From JANPCX01 sp046049865 (GTDB lineage: Bacteria; Pseudomonadota; Gammaproteobacteria; Burkholderiales; Burkholderiaceae_C), in NCBI GenBank assembly GCA_046049865.1, contig JBJOQO010000003.1, forward strand, positions 50,410-114,409: a stretch of DNA of 64,000 nucleotides. The letters run 5' to 3'. The number at the start of each line of letters is the position of its first letter. Position 1 is the stretch's first letter. Position numbers and translations under genes: made by a program. Of this stretch, positions 24,451 through 34,039 are shown piece by piece. Under the pieces are notes generated by a model. That model did not search any database and was not told the DNA's origin. It saw only the letters and a program-made list of their open reading frames with translations.

Positions 24451-25152
24451 ATGGCCCGCCTGCCGCGTCTGCTCGTGCCGGGGCAGCTGCATTTGCTGAT
24501 TCAGCGCAGCGCGGGCGGCATACCGGTGTTTCGGTCTGATGCCGACGCCGAGCTGTACTTGGCGGCTCTGCGCGATCTCGTGCGTGAGCACGAGGTGTTG
24601 ATACACGCCTATGCCTTGTTGCCGAGCCAAGTGCTGTTGCTGCTGACGCCAGGCCATGCCCAATCGCTCAGTCGCCTGATGCAAGCGCAGGGGCGGCGGT
24701 TTGGGGCCGCTTACAACCGCGTTCACCAGCGGGTGGGGGTGCTTTGGGAGGGGCGGTTTCGTGCCACTGTGATCGACCCTCACGGCTTTGGTCTGGCGGC
24801 GGTTCAGTTTGTGGAGACGGCCGCGCCATGGGCGGGTGAGTGTCTCGTCGCCAGCGACTACCGCTGGTCCAGCGCCGCGCACCACGCGGGAAAACATGCG
24901 GACCCTTTGATCACCGAACACGCGTTTCATTGGAAGCTGGGCAACACTCCTTTTGAGCGAGAAGCGGCTTACCGGGACAGCGTGCACCAACTTCAGGCTC
25001 CGGCCTTGCACCAACAAATTGAAGCGGCTGTATTGAAGGGGTGGGTTTTGGGTTCAGCCGGCTTCATAGCCGCTTTGAGCGATTTGACCGAGAGGCGACT
25101 GAGCGCCCTGGCGCAAGGGCGTCCGCGCAGTGATCGCCCCAATAAAGACTGA
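24451..25152 (+). CDS. REP-associated tyrosine transposase-like protein with a lost HUH motif
   Basis: Encodes 233 residues that follow the Y1_Tnp/RAYT plan: LPRLLVPGQLHLLIQRS, then an IHAYALLPSQVLLLLTP segment, then RRFGAAYNRVHQRVGVLWEGRFRA. In active enzymes the middle segment reads like MPNHVHLLL; here both His of HUH are replaced (Q60 and L62). A Tyr (Y88) remains. The gene is full length and begins 12 bases after dgt, so it is kept but should lack metal-dependent nicking. It may be a domesticated nucleic-acid-binding protein. Direct repeats with a TGACCCC core start at its stop codon. Confidence 0.82.
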   Translation: MARLPRLLVPGQLHLLIQRSAGGIPVFRSDADAELYLAALRDLVREHEVLIHAYALLPSQVLLLLTPGHAQSLSRLMQAQGRRFGAAYNRVHQRVGVLWEGRFRATVIDPHGFGLAAVQFVETAAPWAGECLVASDYRWSSAAHHAGKHADPLITEHAFHWKLGNTPFEREAAYRDSVHQLQAPALHQQIEAAVLKGWVLGSAGFIAALSDLTERRLSALAQGRPRSDRPNKD

Positions 25153-25216
25153 CCCCAATAAAATTCGACACCAAATCGGGGTGGCATTTAATAGAGTCTG
25201 ACCCCATTTAATTTCG
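25137..25216. repeat. TGACCCC-type direct repeats after the RAYT-like gene
   Basis: CCCCAATAAA occurs at 25137 and again at 25153. A longer unit, GACTGACCCCAATAAAATTCG (25147) recurs in diverged form as GAGTCTGACCCCATTTAATTTCG (25194). I recall similar TGACCCC-rich units beside RAYT genes in other bacteria. They fill the space between this gene and gltB. Confidence 0.6.
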
Positions 25217-25282
25217 CTTGTCGATGATGTTGCATCGCAGTATTCTTCCGGTCTCAATTTCTTTGCCCTGCCGGAGCGCGTC

Positions 25283-28200
25283 ATGCATCAGCCCTCACCC
25301 ACGCTGTCCACCCTTGTTTCCGCTAGCACGCACGAACTGCAGACTGAAACGCAGTCCGGTCTTTACCGCGCCAGCGGCGAACACGACGCCTGCGGCGTTG
25401 GGTTTGTGGCCCACATCAAAGGGGTCAAGGCCCACAGCATCATCGAACAGGGTTTGAAGATTCTGGAAAACCTGGACCACCGAGGCGCGGTGGGGGCCGA
25501 CAAGCTGATGGGCGACGGCGCGGGGATCTTGATTCAGATTCCCGACGAGTTTTACCGCGCGGAGATGGCCAAACAGGGCGTGGAGCTGCCGCCTCCTGGC
25601 GAATACGGCGTCGGCATGATCTTCATGCCCAAAGAACACGCCTCGCGTTTGGCCTGTGTGCAGGAGTTGGAGCGTGCCGTCAAAGCGGAAGGCCAGGTGC
25701 TGCTGGGCTGGCGTGATGTGCCGGTGGATTCGGAAATGCCGATGTCGCCCACGGTGCGGGCCAAAGAACCCATCATCAAACAAATTTTCATCGGTCGTGG
25801 TCCCGATGTGATCGTGCCTGATGCGCTGGAGCGCAAGCTTTATGTGATTCGCAAGACAGCGTCGGCGGCGATCCAAGCACTCAAGCTCACCCACAGCCGT
25901 GAGTACTACGTGCCCAGCATGAGCTGCCGCACCGTCATCTACAAAGGTTTGCTGTTGGCTGACCAGGTGGGCAAATACTACAAAGACCTGAGCGATCCGC
26001 GTGCAACTTCGGCCTTGGCCTTGGTGCACCAACGTTTCTCCACCAACACCTTCCCCGAGTGGCCGCTGGCCCACCCTTACCGTTTTGTGGCCCACAACGG
26101 TGAAATCAACACCGTTAAAGGCAACTTCAATTGGATGCGTGCGCGCGAAGGTGTGATGAAGTCGCCGGTGTTGGGCGACGACCTGAAAAAGCTTTACCCC
26201 ATCAGTTTTGAACACCAGTCAGACACGGCCACTTTCGACAACGCGCTGGAGCTGTTGACGATGTCGGGCTACCCACTGGCCCACGCTGCCATGATGATGA
26301 TTCCCGAGGCCTGGGAGCAGCACACCACCATGGACGAGCGGCGCCGTGCTTTCTACGAGTATCACGCCGCGATGCTCGAGCCTTGGGATGGTCCTGCCGC
26401 CATGGTCTTCACCGATGGTCGCCAGATCGGAGCCACGCTGGACCGAAATGGCCTGCGCCCGGCGCGTTACATCGTCACCGATGACGACATCGTGGTGATG
26501 GCTTCGGAATCTGGCGTGCTTCCCTTTCCTCAAAACAAAATCGTCAAGAAGTGGCGCTTGCAGCCAGGCAAGATGTTCCTCATCGACCTGGAACAAGGCC
26601 GCATCGTTGACGATGAAGAGTTGAAAAACCAATACGCCTCGGCCAAGCCCTACCGGCAGTGGATCGAAAGCGTGCGCGTCAAACTTGACTCGCTGCCTGT
26701 TGTGCCTGATAGCCATGTCTTTCCAGAGAGCTTGCTCGACCGCCAACAAGCCTTTGGCTACACGCAGGAAGACATCAAGTTCTTGATGAGCCCGATGGCG
26801 CAGCAAGGTGAAGAGGGCATTGGGTCCATGGGCAATGATTCGCCCTTGGCCGTGTTGTCGGACAAAAACAAGCCGCTCTACAACTACTTCAAGCAGTTGT
26901 TCGCGCAAGTCACGAATCCACCCATCGACCCGATCCGCGAAAACATCGTGATGTCGTTGGTGTCCTTCATCGGTCCCAAGCCCAATTTGCTGGACATCAA
27001 CGCGGTCAACCCGCCGATGCGTTTGGAAGTGCCCCAGCCGGTGCTCGACTTCAACGACATGGCGCGGCTGCGCCACATCGACAAACACACCTCGGGCAAG
27101 TTCAAGAGCTACGAGTTGCGCATCACCTATCCATTGGCTTGGGGTGACGAGGGCGTGGAGGCCAAACTCGCTTCTTTGTGTGCGGAGAGCGTGGACGCCA
27201 TCAAGAGCGGTCACAACATCCTCATCATCAGTGACCGCCAGATGAACCGCGACCATGTGGCGATTCCCGCGCTGCTGGCACTGTCGGCCATACACCAGCA
27301 TCTGGTGCGGGAAGGTTTGCGCACCACCGCAGGCTTGGTGGTGGAGACAGGCACGGCGCGTGAGGTGCACCACTTTGCGGTCTTGGCAGGTTATGGCGCG
27401 GAGGCGGTTCACCCCTACCTGGCCATGGAAACCTTGACCGCGATGCGCAGCGAGTTCCCTGCGGATCTGAGCGCTGAGAAAGCCATCTACAACTACGTCA
27501 AGGCGATCGGCAAAGGCTTGTCCAAGATCATGTCCAAGATGGGCGTGTCCACCTACATGTCTTACTGCGGTGCTCAGCTTTTTGAGGCCATCGGCCTCGA
27601 ATCCAGCATGGTGGAGAAGTACTTCCGTGGCACCGCCAGCCAAGTCGGCGGCATCGGCGTGTTTGAAGTGGCCGAAGAGGCGCTGCGCATGCACCGCGCT
27701 GCGTTTGGTGACGACCCCATCCTGGAGAACATGCTGGATGCCGGCGGCGAATACGCCTGGCGTGTGCGTGGCGAAGAGCACATGTGGACGCCCGACGCGA
27801 TTGCGAAGTTGCAGCACAGCACGCGTGCCAACAAGTTCGATACCTACAAGGAGTATGCCCAGCTCATCAACGACCAGTCACGTCGCCACATGACCTTGCG
27901 CGGCCTGTTCGAGTTCAAACTCGATCCGAGTAAAGCGATACCCGTGGATGAAGTCGAGTCCGCGGCTGAAATCGTCAAGCGCTTCGCCACCGGCGCGATG
28001 TCCTTGGGTTCCATCAGCACCGAGGCCCACAGCACCCTGGCCATTGCCATGAACCGCATCGGCGGCAAGAGCAACACCGGCGAGGGCGGTGAAGACCCGG
28101 CGCGTTACCGCAACGAACTCAAAGGCATTCCAATTGCTGACGGCACCAAGGTGTCGCAGGTGCTGGGCGACAAAGTCATCGTGGCCGACTACGCATTGAA

Positions 28201-30055
28201 GGCCGGTGACTCACTGCGCAGCAAGATCAAACAAGTGGCCTCGGGCCGGTTTGGCGTGACGACCGAATACCTGTCGTCTGCCGACCAAATCCAGATCAAG
28301 ATGGCCCAAGGTGCCAAGCCGGGTGAGGGTGGTCAGTTGCCCGGCGGCAAGGTCAGCGACTACATCGGCTTCTTGCGTTATTCGGTGCCCGGTGTGGGCC
28401 TGATCAGCCCGCCCCCACACCACGACATTTATTCGATTGAAGACCTGGCCCAGTTGATCCACGACCTGAAAAACGCCAACCAGCGTGCCAGCATCAGCGT
28501 CAAGCTGGTGTCGGAAGTGGGCGTGGGCACGATTGCTGCGGGTGTGGCCAAAGCCAAAGCCGACCACGTGGTGATTGCGGGTCACGACGGCGGCACCGGC
28601 GCGTCGCCGTGGAGCTCCATCAAACACTGCGGCACGCCCTGGGAATTGGGCTTGGCGGAAACGCAGCAAACCCTGGTGCTCAACCGCTTGCGCAGCCGCA
28701 TCCGCGTTCAGGCCGACGGCCAAATGAAAACCGGTCGCGATGTGGTGATTGGTGCCCTCTTGGGTGCGGACGAGTTTGGTTTTGCGACCGCACCGCTGGT
28801 GGTGGAAGGCTGCATCATGATGCGCAAATGCCACCTCAACACCTGCCCAGTGGGCGTGGCCACGCAAGACCCGCTGCTTCGCGCCAAGTTCACAGGCCAG
28901 CCTGAGCACGTGGTGAATTTCTTCTTCTTCATCGCTGAAGAAGCGCGTCAAATCATGGCCCAGCTTGGCATCAAAAAGTTCGACGACTTGATTGGCCGCG
29001 CTGACCTGCTGGACACCAAAAAGGGCATCAGCCATTGGAAAGCGCAAGGGCTGGACTTCAGCCGCGTGTTCCACCTGCCATCGGCTCCCGCCGAAGTGCC
29101 GCGCCGCCAAGTCGAAGAACAAGACCACGGCCTCGCGCGTGCGCTGGACGTGAAGCTGATTGAAAAATGCCTGCCCGCGTTCGAGCGCGGTGAGAAGGTG
29201 CAGTTCATGCAGGAGGTGCGCAACGTCAACCGCACTGTGGGTGCCATGCTTTCGGGAGAGTTGGTGCGACGCCATCCGGAAGGACTTGCTGACCAAAGCA
29301 TCTTCATTCAGATGGAAGGCACGGGGGGTCAAAGTTATGGCGCATTCCTCGCCAAGGGCATCACCTTCTATTTGATCGGTGACGCCAATGACTACACCGG
29401 CAAGGGCCTGTCAGGTGGGCGCATCGCGATTCGCCCGAGTTTGGAGTTCCGTGGCGACGCCACCAAAAACATCATCGTTGGCAACACGGTGCTCTATGGC
29501 GCGACGAGTGGTGAAGCCTTCTTCCGGGGTGTGGCGGGTGAACGTTTTGCGGTACGGCTGTCGGGCGCGACCACGGTCGTGGAAGGCACGGGCGACCATG
29601 GCTGCGAGTACATGACGGGCGGTACCGTCGTGGTGCTCGGGGAAACTGGCCGCAACTTTGCGGCCGGCATGAGCGGCGGTGTGGCCTATGTGTTCGATGA
29701 AGCCGGAGACTTTTCCACTCGCTGCAATACGAGCATGGTTAGCTTGGAGAAAGTGCTGGCTGTGGGTGAACAGGAAGCGTCTGTTCCACGCGCCGTTTGG
29801 CATCAGGGCAAAGCGGACGAAACGTTGCTGCGTCAACTGATCGAAGACCACCACAAGTGGACAGGCTCATTGCGTGCGCGTCACATCCTGGATCACTGGG
29901 CCGAGTCGCGTGCCAAGTTTGTGAAGGTCTTCCCCAACGAGTACAAGCGGGCTTTGGGAGAGTTGCATGCGGCGAAAGCGGCGGACGACACGTTGAGCAA
30001 AGCCAAAGCGACGGACAAAATTGAGAAGAAAACCAAGGTGGCTGCGGCCAAGTAG
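25283..30055 (+). CDS. gltB: glutamate synthase (NADPH) large subunit
   Basis: Encodes 1590 residues, typical of GltB. A 36-residue propeptide precedes the catalytic Cys37 in EHDACGVGFVAHIKG, which becomes the N-terminus of the class II glutaminase domain. Further motifs are HQRFSTNTFPEWPLAHPYRFVAHNGEINT, the central FMN domain GEGGEDPARY, KPGEGGQLPG and AGHDGGTGASPWSSIKHCG, and the 3Fe-4S cysteines in CIMMRKCHLNTCPVG. The C-terminal GXGXG beta-helix domain has GGRIAIRPS and GGTVVVLG. It makes glutamate from glutamine and 2-oxoglutarate with GltD. The C-terminal tail is Lys/Ala-rich. Confidence 0.97.
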   Translation: MHQPSPTLSTLVSASTHELQTETQSGLYRASGEHDACGVGFVAHIKGVKAHSIIEQGLKILENLDHRGAVGADKLMGDGAGILIQIPDEFYRAEMAKQGVELPPPGEYGVGMIFMPKEHASRLACVQELERAVKAEGQVLLGWRDVPVDSEMPMSPTVRAKEPIIKQIFIGRGPDVIVPDALERKLYVIRKTASAAIQALKLTHSREYYVPSMSCRTVIYKGLLLADQVGKYYKDLSDPRATSALALVHQRFSTNTFPEWPLAHPYRFVAHNGEINTVKGNFNWMRAREGVMKSPVLGDDLKKLYPISFEHQSDTATFDNALELLTMSGYPLAHAAMMMIPEAWEQHTTMDERRRAFYEYHAAMLEPWDGPAAMVFTDGRQIGATLDRNGLRPARYIVTDDDIVVMASESGVLPFPQNKIVKKWRLQPGKMFLIDLEQGRIVDDEELKNQYASAKPYRQWIESVRVKLDSLPVVPDSHVFPESLLDRQQAFGYTQEDIKFLMSPMAQQGEEGIGSMGNDSPLAVLSDKNKPLYNYFKQLFAQVTNPPIDPIRENIVMSLVSFIGPKPNLLDINAVNPPMRLEVPQPVLDFNDMARLRHIDKHTSGKFKSYELRITYPLAWGDEGVEAKLASLCAESVDAIKSGHNILIISDRQMNRDHVAIPALLALSAIHQHLVREGLRTTAGLVVETGTAREVHHFAVLAGYGAEAVHPYLAMETLTAMRSEFPADLSAEKAIYNYVKAIGKGLSKIMSKMGVSTYMSYCGAQLFEAIGLESSMVEKYFRGTASQVGGIGVFEVAEEALRMHRAAFGDDPILENMLDAGGEYAWRVRGEEHMWTPDAIAKLQHSTRANKFDTYKEYAQLINDQSRRHMTLRGLFEFKLDPSKAIPVDEVESAAEIVKRFATGAMSLGSISTEAHSTLAIAMNRIGGKSNTGEGGEDPARYRNELKGIPIADGTKVSQVLGDKVIVADYALKAGDSLRSKIKQVASGRFGVTTEYLSSADQIQIKMAQGAKPGEGGQLPGGKVSDYIGFLRYSVPGVGLISPPPHHDIYSIEDLAQLIHDLKNANQRASISVKLVSEVGVGTIAAGVAKAKADHVVIAGHDGGTGASPWSSIKHCGTPWELGLAETQQTLVLNRLRSRIRVQADGQMKTGRDVVIGALLGADEFGFATAPLVVEGCIMMRKCHLNTCPVGVATQDPLLRAKFTGQPEHVVNFFFFIAEEARQIMAQLGIKKFDDLIGRADLLDTKKGISHWKAQGLDFSRVFHLPSAPAEVPRRQVEEQDHGLARALDVKLIEKCLPAFERGEKVQFMQEVRNVNRTVGAMLSGELVRRHPEGLADQSIFIQMEGTGGQSYGAFLAKGITFYLIGDANDYTGKGLSGGRIAIRPSLEFRGDATKNIIVGNTVLYGATSGEAFFRGVAGERFAVRLSGATTVVEGTGDHGCEYMTGGTVVVLGETGRNFAAGMSGGVAYVFDEAGDFSTRCNTSMVSLEKVLAVGEQEASVPRAVWHQGKADETLLRQLIEDHHKWTGSLRARHILDHWAESRAKFVKVFPNEYKRALGELHAAKAADDTLSKAKATDKIEKKTKVAAAK

Positions 30056-30146
30056 TCCGCCACTCAGCACCCTCATCCAACCGTATCCACGGGGGTGAGG
30101 TCAACAAGCGTCATCCGAACAAAGTTCAACGAGCAGGTCAAACATC

Positions 30147-31625
30147 ATGGGAAAAGTCACCGGTTTCATGGAGTACGAGCGGCTGGAAGAGGGCTATGAG
30201 CCCGCTCAGAAGCGCGTCAAAAACTACAAAGAGTTCGTCATCGGTTTGAAGGAAGACGATGCCAAGGTGCAGGCCGCGCGCTGCATGGACTGCGGTACGC
30301 CGTTTTGCAACAGCGGCTGTCCGGTGAACAACATCATTCCCGACTTCAACGACTTGGTGTACCGGGCCGACTGGAAAAACGCGATTGCGGTTTTGCACTC
30401 GACCAATAACTTCCCCGAATTCACCGGCCGCATTTGCCCTGCGCCTTGCGAGGCAGCATGTACGCTCAACGTGAACGACGATGCGGTTGGTATTAAAAGT
30501 ATCGAACACGCCATCATCGACCGTGCATGGAACGAAGGCTGGGTGCAAGCTCGTCCGCCCAAGGTCAAGACGGGCAAGAAGGTGGCGGTGGTGGGCTCAG
30601 GCCCGGCAGGTTTGGCTGCCGCACAGCAACTCGCGCGTGCGGGTCACGACGTGACGGTGTTCGAGAAAAACGACCGCGTGGGTGGCCTGCTGCGTTATGG
30701 CATTCCCGACTTCAAGATGGAAAAAACCCACATTGACCGCCGGGTGAGGCAGATGGAAGCCGAAGGTGTTCAGTTTCGCACTGGCGTGTTGATCGGTGCG
30801 ATGGGTGCCAAGAGCACGGTTGCCAACTGGTCGACAGAGACGATCTCTCCCGATCAACTCAAAGCCGACTTCGATGCCGTGCTGCTCGCCGGTGGCGCTG
30901 AGCAGCCGCGCGACTTGCCCGTGCCAGGTCGTGACCTCGAAGGCGTGCACTATGCGATGGAGTTTTTGCCGCTGCAAAACAAAGTCAATGCCGGCGACAA
31001 ACTGAAAAACCAGCTCCGCGCTGATGGCAAACATGTGATCGTGATTGGTGGTGGTGACACGGGCAGTGATTGCGTGGGCACCAGCAACCGCCACGGTGCT
31101 GCCAGCGTCACGCAGTTTGAGTTGTTGCCCATGCCCCCGGAGCAAGAAAACAAACCCTTGGTCTGGCCCTATTGGCCCACCAAACTTCGCACCAGCTCCA
31201 GCCACGAAGAAGGCTGCGAGCGCGAGTTCGCCGTTGCGACCAAAGAGTTCATCGCTGGCGAAGGCAAAGACAAAAACAAGGTCAAGGCGCTGAAGGCGGT
31301 GCGCTTGCAGTGGCAAGGCGGCAAGATGACTGAGGTGCCAGGCAGCGAACAAATCTTGCCCGCCGACCTGGTGCTGTTGGCCATGGGTTTTGTGAGCCCC
31401 GTGGCCAGCGTGGTTGAAAGTTTTGGCGTGGACAAAGACGCCCGAGGCAACGCCCGCGCCAGCACCGATGAGGCCGGTGGCTACAAAACCAATGTTGACA
31501 AGGTGTTTGTCGCAGGTGACATGCGCCGTGGTCAATCCTTGGTGGTGTGGGCCATCCGCGAAGGCCGCCAGGCAGCGCGTGCGGTGGACGAACACCTCAT
31601 GGGCAAAAGCGAATTGCCGCGCTGA
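30147..31625 (+). CDS. gltD: glutamate synthase (NADPH) small subunit
   Basis: Encodes 492 residues. N-terminal iron-sulfur cysteines are seen in CMDCGTPFCNSGCPVNN and CPAPCEAAC. The FAD-binding GSGPAGLAAAQQLARAGHDVTVFEK and the NADPH-binding GGGDTGSDCVGTSNRHG follow, ending with the VFVAGDMRRGQSLVVWAI motif. It passes electrons from NADPH to GltB. It lies 91 bases after gltB and is convergent with the epimerase gene, with only one base between the stops. Confidence 0.97.
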   Translation: MGKVTGFMEYERLEEGYEPAQKRVKNYKEFVIGLKEDDAKVQAARCMDCGTPFCNSGCPVNNIIPDFNDLVYRADWKNAIAVLHSTNNFPEFTGRICPAPCEAACTLNVNDDAVGIKSIEHAIIDRAWNEGWVQARPPKVKTGKKVAVVGSGPAGLAAAQQLARAGHDVTVFEKNDRVGGLLRYGIPDFKMEKTHIDRRVRQMEAEGVQFRTGVLIGAMGAKSTVANWSTETISPDQLKADFDAVLLAGGAEQPRDLPVPGRDLEGVHYAMEFLPLQNKVNAGDKLKNQLRADGKHVIVIGGGDTGSDCVGTSNRHGAASVTQFELLPMPPEQENKPLVWPYWPTKLRTSSSHEEGCEREFAVATKEFIAGEGKDKNKVKALKAVRLQWQGGKMTEVPGSEQILPADLVLLAMGFVSPVASVVESFGVDKDARGNARASTDEAGGYKTNVDKVFVAGDMRRGQSLVVWAIREGRQAARAVDEHLMGKSELPR

Positions 31626-31626
31626 G

Positions 31627-33516
31627 TCAGGGTAGCGGGGACTGCTTGCCTTGTTGCAACCGGTACTCCGCGACGAAATCCGCCAAGCGCTCTCGGTGCC
31701 GGGCTGAGGGTCGCAGTCCCTCGTCACTGAACAACCAGTCCATCAATGCTGTCATCCACTCGGCACCTGCATGCTGATGCAGCTGCGCAATGCGCAGTCT
31801 GGGGTGGGCAGATGGCAACGTTAGGTCGGCGTCAGAGAGCAACTCTTCAAACAGTTTCTCTCCTGGGCGCAGTCCGGTGAATACAAGTTGAATGTCCTCT
31901 TCGCGGTGGCCTGACAAACGAATCATGTCCCGCGCCAGTTGCACGATTTTGATGGGCTCGCCCATGTCCAGCACATAGACCTGGCCGGTTTTTGCCAGTG
32001 CTGCGGCTTGCAAAACCAGGCGGGAGGCTTCTGGAATCGTCATGAAGTAACGCGTGATGTCCGGGTGGGTCACGGTCACCGGGCCACCCTTGGCGATTTG
32101 TTCTTTGAACTTGGGGATGACGCTGCCACTGGAGCCCAGCACATTGCCAAAACGCACGGCCATGAAACGGGTGGGGTGGTTTTGCGTGGCCAGGTGGGAG
32201 AGCACCATTTCGGCGGCGCGTTTGCTTGCGCCCATCACATTGCTCGGGTTGACGGCTTTGTCGGTCGAGATCAATACAAAGGCTTCTGCCCCCACCTCGG
32301 CGGCAGCGATGGCCGCGTTGTAGGTGCCCAGGATGTTGTTTTGCACCGCCGCCCAGGCGTTGTCGTTTTCCATCAGCGGCACGTGTTTGAAGGCGGCTGC
32401 GTGGAAGACCAGTTGCGGTCGTTGTGCTTGAAAAGTGGCGCGCAAGTGGGCCAGGTTTTTCACATCGCCCATCAAGCTGATCAGCGGCAGTTGGGGATGT
32501 GACTCACTGAGTTGCTGTTCAATTTGGTACAGCGCGAGTTCACTCAACTCGTACAGCACCAAACGCGCAGGGCCATAACGGGCAATTTGGCGGCACAGCT
32601 CGGATCCGATGGAGCCACCAGCGCCTGTGATGAGCACGGTTTTGCCACTGATCATCTCAGCGATGCCTGCTTCGTCCAGGGCGACGGGTTCGCGGCCGAG
32701 CAGGTCTTCTGGCTCGATGGCGCGCACGCGTTCGATTTCGGCACCGCCACGCTGCAGCTCCGCCATGGACGGCACGGTCAACACCTTCAAGCCGGTCGCG
32801 GTGGCCAACTCAATCGCACGGCGACGCTGCGAGAAGGTGGCCCCTGGCATGGCCGTGATGATGTGTGTGGCGCCAGCCCTCACCTCGGCTCGCGCCAGGT
32901 CATTCAACGTGCCGAGCACCGGCGCACCCAGCACGCGAGCCCCCCGTTTGGCAGGATCGTCGTCGAGCAAACCCAACACGGTCCAGCCTTGTTGATGCAG
33001 CCCAGGCATCAACCAGCGTGCGGCTTCGCCAGCACCAAGCACGATGGCTCGTCGAACTTCGCCCTCACCGCCGGTGATGCGAGCGCGCGCGTGTTCGTAC
33101 AACATGCGGTAGAGCAAACGCACCATGCACAGCCCCATCAAGGCCATCAAGGGGTGCAGTGCCAACACCGCCCGCGGCACCTTGGTGAGCTGGGCCATGA
33201 GCACGGCCACGGCTGCGACAGCCCCCGCCAACAGGCAGGCCCAACCGAGTCGCTGTACCTCACCAAACCCAGAGAAACGCCACATGCCGCGCGGGATCCC
33301 GGCCAGCTTGAATACCAACAAATAAAGCAGCACCACCGCGAGCATCACCCAGTGGTCGTAGCTGGGCCTGGCGCTGAACCAGCGGTCAAAACCCAAACGA
33401 AAGAGATACGTGAAGTTCCAAGCCAGGGCGATCACAAAGCCATCGACCAGCAGCGACAAGGGCTGACGGTGAGGGCGCAAACGTGCGAGGAGGCGGTCGA
33501 GTTGATGCCAGAACAT
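31627..33516 (-). CDS. FlaA1/CapD/WbpM-type membrane nucleotide-sugar 4,6-dehydratase/epimerase
   Basis: Encodes 629 residues. Four membrane segments come first (about residues 20-130), then a first Rossmann-like domain (VLGAGEAARWLMPGLHQQGW). The catalytic SDR domain follows, with TGAGGSIGSELCRQI, STDKAVNPSNVMGASKRAAE (the Lys and Met of the atypical SMK triad) and MAVRFGNVLGSSGSVIPKFKEQI. Enzymes of this type make precursors such as UDP-QuiNAc for capsule, O-antigen or glycans. No glycosyltransferases are nearby, so the polysaccharide it serves is encoded elsewhere. Confidence 0.9.
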   Translation of the reverse strand: MFWHQLDRLLARLRPHRQPLSLLVDGFVIALAWNFTYLFRLGFDRWFSARPSYDHWVMLAVVLLYLLVFKLAGIPRGMWRFSGFGEVQRLGWACLLAGAVAAVAVLMAQLTKVPRAVLALHPLMALMGLCMVRLLYRMLYEHARARITGGEGEVRRAIVLGAGEAARWLMPGLHQQGWTVLGLLDDDPAKRGARVLGAPVLGTLNDLARAEVRAGATHIITAMPGATFSQRRRAIELATATGLKVLTVPSMAELQRGGAEIERVRAIEPEDLLGREPVALDEAGIAEMISGKTVLITGAGGSIGSELCRQIARYGPARLVLYELSELALYQIEQQLSESHPQLPLISLMGDVKNLAHLRATFQAQRPQLVFHAAAFKHVPLMENDNAWAAVQNNILGTYNAAIAAAEVGAEAFVLISTDKAVNPSNVMGASKRAAEMVLSHLATQNHPTRFMAVRFGNVLGSSGSVIPKFKEQIAKGGPVTVTHPDITRYFMTIPEASRLVLQAAALAKTGQVYVLDMGEPIKIVQLARDMIRLSGHREEDIQLVFTGLRPGEKLFEELLSDADLTLPSAHPRLRIAQLHQHAGAEWMTALMDWLFSDEGLRPSARHRERLADFVAEYRLQQGKQSPLP

Positions 33517-33561
33517 GGGGGGCGATTATCGGTGCGGCGCAGCCACGCATTTTTCCCCGGC

Positions 33562-33567
33562 GATAAT
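33562..33567 (+). promoter_or_regulatory. -10 element of the rnpB promoter (GATAAT)
   Basis: GATAAT lies 7 bases before the predicted 5' end of RNase P RNA, the expected spacing for a sigma-70 promoter. A good -35 box is not seen. An inverted copy (GATTATC, 33524-33530) lies close before the divergent epimerase gene. Confidence 0.5.
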
Positions 33568-33574
33568 CCCCCTG

Positions 33575-34023
33575 TGAAGCAAGCCAGACCGCCGCTGGTG
33601 CAAGGCTCGAAAGGGCGCACTGGAGGAAGGTCCGGACTGCACAGGGCAGCGTAGCAGCTAACGGCTGTCCACCGTGAGGTGAGGATCAGAGCAACAGAGA
33701 CGAGTTCGTGTGGGGCTCCCAAACAAGGGTGGTCTATGTGGAACACGCGCAAGCGGGTTCCCCGGGTGGCGCAAGCCGCCCGGCCACGGCGCAAGCCGTG
33801 GGTCGCATAGCACCTCATGCGGGGCCAAGCCCCGCATGAGGTGAAACGGGCAATCTCTACGCGCAGCAATACCAAGTAGGCCAGCGTTGATGTGGCTCCG
33901 CAGAGCTGGCGGGTAGGTAGCACCGAGCCGTGCAGTGATGCACGGCCCAGAGGAATGGCGGTCACGGCCTGGCGTTCGCAAGAACAACGGGCTGCACAGA
34001 ATCCGGCCTATCGGCTTGCTTCA
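33575..34023 (+). ncRNA. rnpB: RNase P RNA (class A)
   Basis: About 449 bases. The ends pair as TGAAGCAAGCC (33575) with GGCTTGCTTCA (34013-34023), forming helix P1. Inside are the invariant parts GAGGAAGGTCCGGACT (33623-33638), CAGAGCAACAGAGACGAG and, near the 3' end, the ACAGAATCCGGCCTAT stretch. A long GC-rich hairpin (CCTCATGCGGGG / CCCCGCATGAGG) lies in the middle. It is the catalytic RNA that trims the 5' ends of tRNAs, working with RnpA encoded elsewhere. A T-rich stretch follows, only 17 bases before the patatin start. Confidence 0.95.
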
Positions 34024-34039
34024 CATTTTTGTTTTGTTG

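Noticed and set aside
25137..25216. Possible CRISPR-like array
   Set aside because: Only two or three diverged units, no regular spacers and no cas genes.
26219..27817. 532-residue open frame on the minus strand opposite gltB
   Set aside because: Antisense shadow of a certain gene; His- and Gln-rich composition typical of reversed GC-rich codons.
33935..34039. Upstream extension of the patatin frame into rnpB
   Set aside because: This is RNase P RNA sequence; the protein match begins at 34040.
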